From Pseudomonadota bacterium (GTDB lineage: Bacteria > Chloroflexota > UBA5177 > JAJPKF01): a stretch of DNA of 64,000 bases. The stretch covers positions 310,001-374,000 of the forward strand of contig JAJPKF010000018.1 of the NCBI GenBank assembly GCA_021323865.1. Direction: 5' to 3'. Shown here piece by piece: positions 63,207 to 64,000 of this stretch (positions are counted from its first letter, which is position 1; the number at the start of each line of letters is the position of its first letter). The translations under genes and the position numbers were made by a program. The notes beneath the pieces are model-generated. The model ran no database searches. It was not told where the DNA came from and saw only the letters and a list, made by a program, of their open reading frames with translations.

Positions 63207-63863
63207 TTGCCACCTAGACCCCAGACCTTCAAGGTTGGACGAGCCGCCTTTCTCGGTTTATCGGGCCTGACCGGCGCGGCCCTGCTCCTCGGGAATCGGA
63301 TTCCCAACGCGTTCTCGCTCTTGAGCGGCGGCACCAACGTCAATGGATTTACCATCTACACGATTGCCGGCTTTCCCACGTTTGACCCCGCGACCTACCG
63401 ACTGAAGATCGATGGTCTCGTGGCCAAGCCCAGGGAGTATACGTACGCGGACCTGCTTGCCCTTCCTTCCGTAAGTGAAGTTCGGTATTACCAGTGCGTC
63501 ACTGGTTGGGTTGTTCCGCGGCCTCGCTGGCACGGCGTCCGACTCTGGGACCTCATTCAGGCGGCGAAGCCCACCGCGGCTGCTCGAGCACTTCGGTTCA
63601 CCTGCATGGACGGCGCCTACAGTGAAAGTCTGACGTTGGACCAGGCGAAACCCTTGGATGTCCTCTTGGCCTACGGTTTGAACGGGAAGCCCTTGTCTCG
63701 GGATCAGGGTCAGCCGCTCCGGTTGGTCGTGCCTGGCATGTACGGCTACAAGTTTGCGAAGTGGGTGAACCACATCGAGGTGATCGACCGCGTCGTGCCC
63801 GGCTATTGGGAGCAGAACGGATACGACATCAATGCCTACATCGGCCGGAGCAACGGCCTGTAG
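63207..63863 (+). CDS. Sulfite-oxidase-fold molybdopterin protein
   Basis: A 218-aa Mo-cofactor protein of the YedY/MsrP-like subgroup. N-terminal hydrophobic segment (RAAFLGLSGLTGAALLLG) without a twin-Arg motif. Mo-ligand Cys in YYQCVTGWVVPRPRWHGVRL, then TCMDGAYSESLTLDQAK and the terminal VPGMYGYKFAKWVNHIEVID. TTG 63207 has GGGAG five bases upstream; TTG 63195 is less likely. Followed by a gene that looks like its cytochrome b partner. Substrate unknown (sulfite, methionine sulfoxide or similar). Confidence 0.88.
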   Translation: MPPRPQTFKVGRAAFLGLSGLTGAALLLGNRIPNAFSLLSGGTNVNGFTIYTIAGFPTFDPATYRLKIDGLVAKPREYTYADLLALPSVSEVRYYQCVTGWVVPRPRWHGVRLWDLIQAAKPTAAARALRFTCMDGAYSESLTLDQAKPLDVLLAYGLNGKPLSRDQGQPLRLVVPGMYGYKFAKWVNHIEVIDRVVPGYWEQNGYDINAYIGRSNGL

Positions 63864-63907
63864 CGGCTCGATCCCATGACCCAATATCGCTCTGCATGGG
63901 ACCCGGT

Positions 63908-64000
63908 ATGACCATGGATGCGGCACTGGCAGGCCCCGGTATCGCGGAGCCAACGGCCGAGGCCGTTCAACGCGTTCTTCGCTTCAACCGCACCCAGCGC
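63908..64000 (+). CDS. Probable cytochrome b protein, N-terminal fragment
   Basis: Gene cut by the right window edge; 31 codons seen (MTMDAALAGPGIAEPTAEAV, then QRVLRFNRTQR). The RFNRTQR run just before the expected first helix is typical of bacterial cytochrome b561/formate-dehydrogenase-gamma-like proteins. Position after the molybdoprotein fits a heme-b electron partner. No membrane helix is visible yet, so this is tentative. Confidence 0.5.
   Translation, partial: MTMDAALAGPGIAEPTAEAVQRVLRFNRTQR

Overview
The window is one piece of chromosome from a GC-rich, free-living bacterium. Genes are densely packed, GTG and TTG starts are frequent, operons are chained by ATGA/GTGA overlaps, and CCA is encoded in all three tRNAs. 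The mix (Tad pilus, F420/FMN-type PPOX protein, LLM-type oxidoreductase, phosphoketolase, DosS-like sensor kinase, tRNA-Sec) suggests an uncultured soil lineage near Actinobacteriota, Chloroflexota or Dormibacterota. The sequence alone does not settle the phylum.

Layout. 1-4.9 kb: end of a Tad pilus gene, a DUF192 protein, an exported protein, and an OmpR-type regulator/kinase pair followed by a methyltransferase. 4.9-8.7 kb: a homocysteine methyltransferase/MTHFR fusion, a PHP-family phosphatase and a lone E1-alpha dehydrogenase subunit. 8.8-18.2 kb: a glycosyltransferase-ligase fusion, an SPFH protein, moaA, a GT4 glycosyltransferase, an LLM oxidoreductase, an NmrA-like protein and tRNA-Lys. 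18.2-23.2 kb: a candidate transferred block (FAD oxidoreductase and a large NB-ARC/TPR regulator). 23.4-28.8 kb: recQ, a damaged DUF488/DUF488/dual-OB cassette, a DUF5996 protein and a His-rich exported protein. 29.5-36.5 kb: a 1234-residue beta-propeller protein, a YgeY-like hydrolase coupled to a LysR regulator, and a RiPP-precursor-like small protein. 36.5-45.7 kb: two tightly coupled minus-strand operons (parA-ftsZ-DUF402-acyltransferase; DUF6941-acpS-nnr-CBS-alr), with YbaK, an HtrA protease and tRNA-Ser between them. 46.1-51.4 kb: a complete branched-chain amino-acid ABC transporter (livKHMGF). 51.4-52.9 kb: a phosphoesterase, tRNA-Sec and a PPOX protein. 53.0-62.2 kb: a b-type cytochrome operon running into a DosS-like kinase and NarL-type regulator, then acetate kinase and phosphoketolase. 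62.4-64 kb: a DNA glycosylase, a sulfite-oxidase-fold molybdoprotein and the start of a probable cytochrome b.

How it fits together. The most coherent system is 53.8-62.2 kb. Its kinase carries a GAF domain with the proximal heme histidine and distal tyrosine of mycobacterial DosS at the same spacing. It shares an operon with an unusual b-cytochrome complex and sits beside the phosphoketolase-acetate kinase pathway, which makes ATP without respiration. This looks like a hypoxia/redox-responsive energy module. Selenium is a second thread: a convincing tRNA-Sec plus a YgeY-family hydrolase.

Caution: several genes (DUF488, dual-OB protein, His-rich protein, DosS-like kinase, possibly DUF402) carry single-base lesions. 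Some may be true decay and some may be assembly indels.
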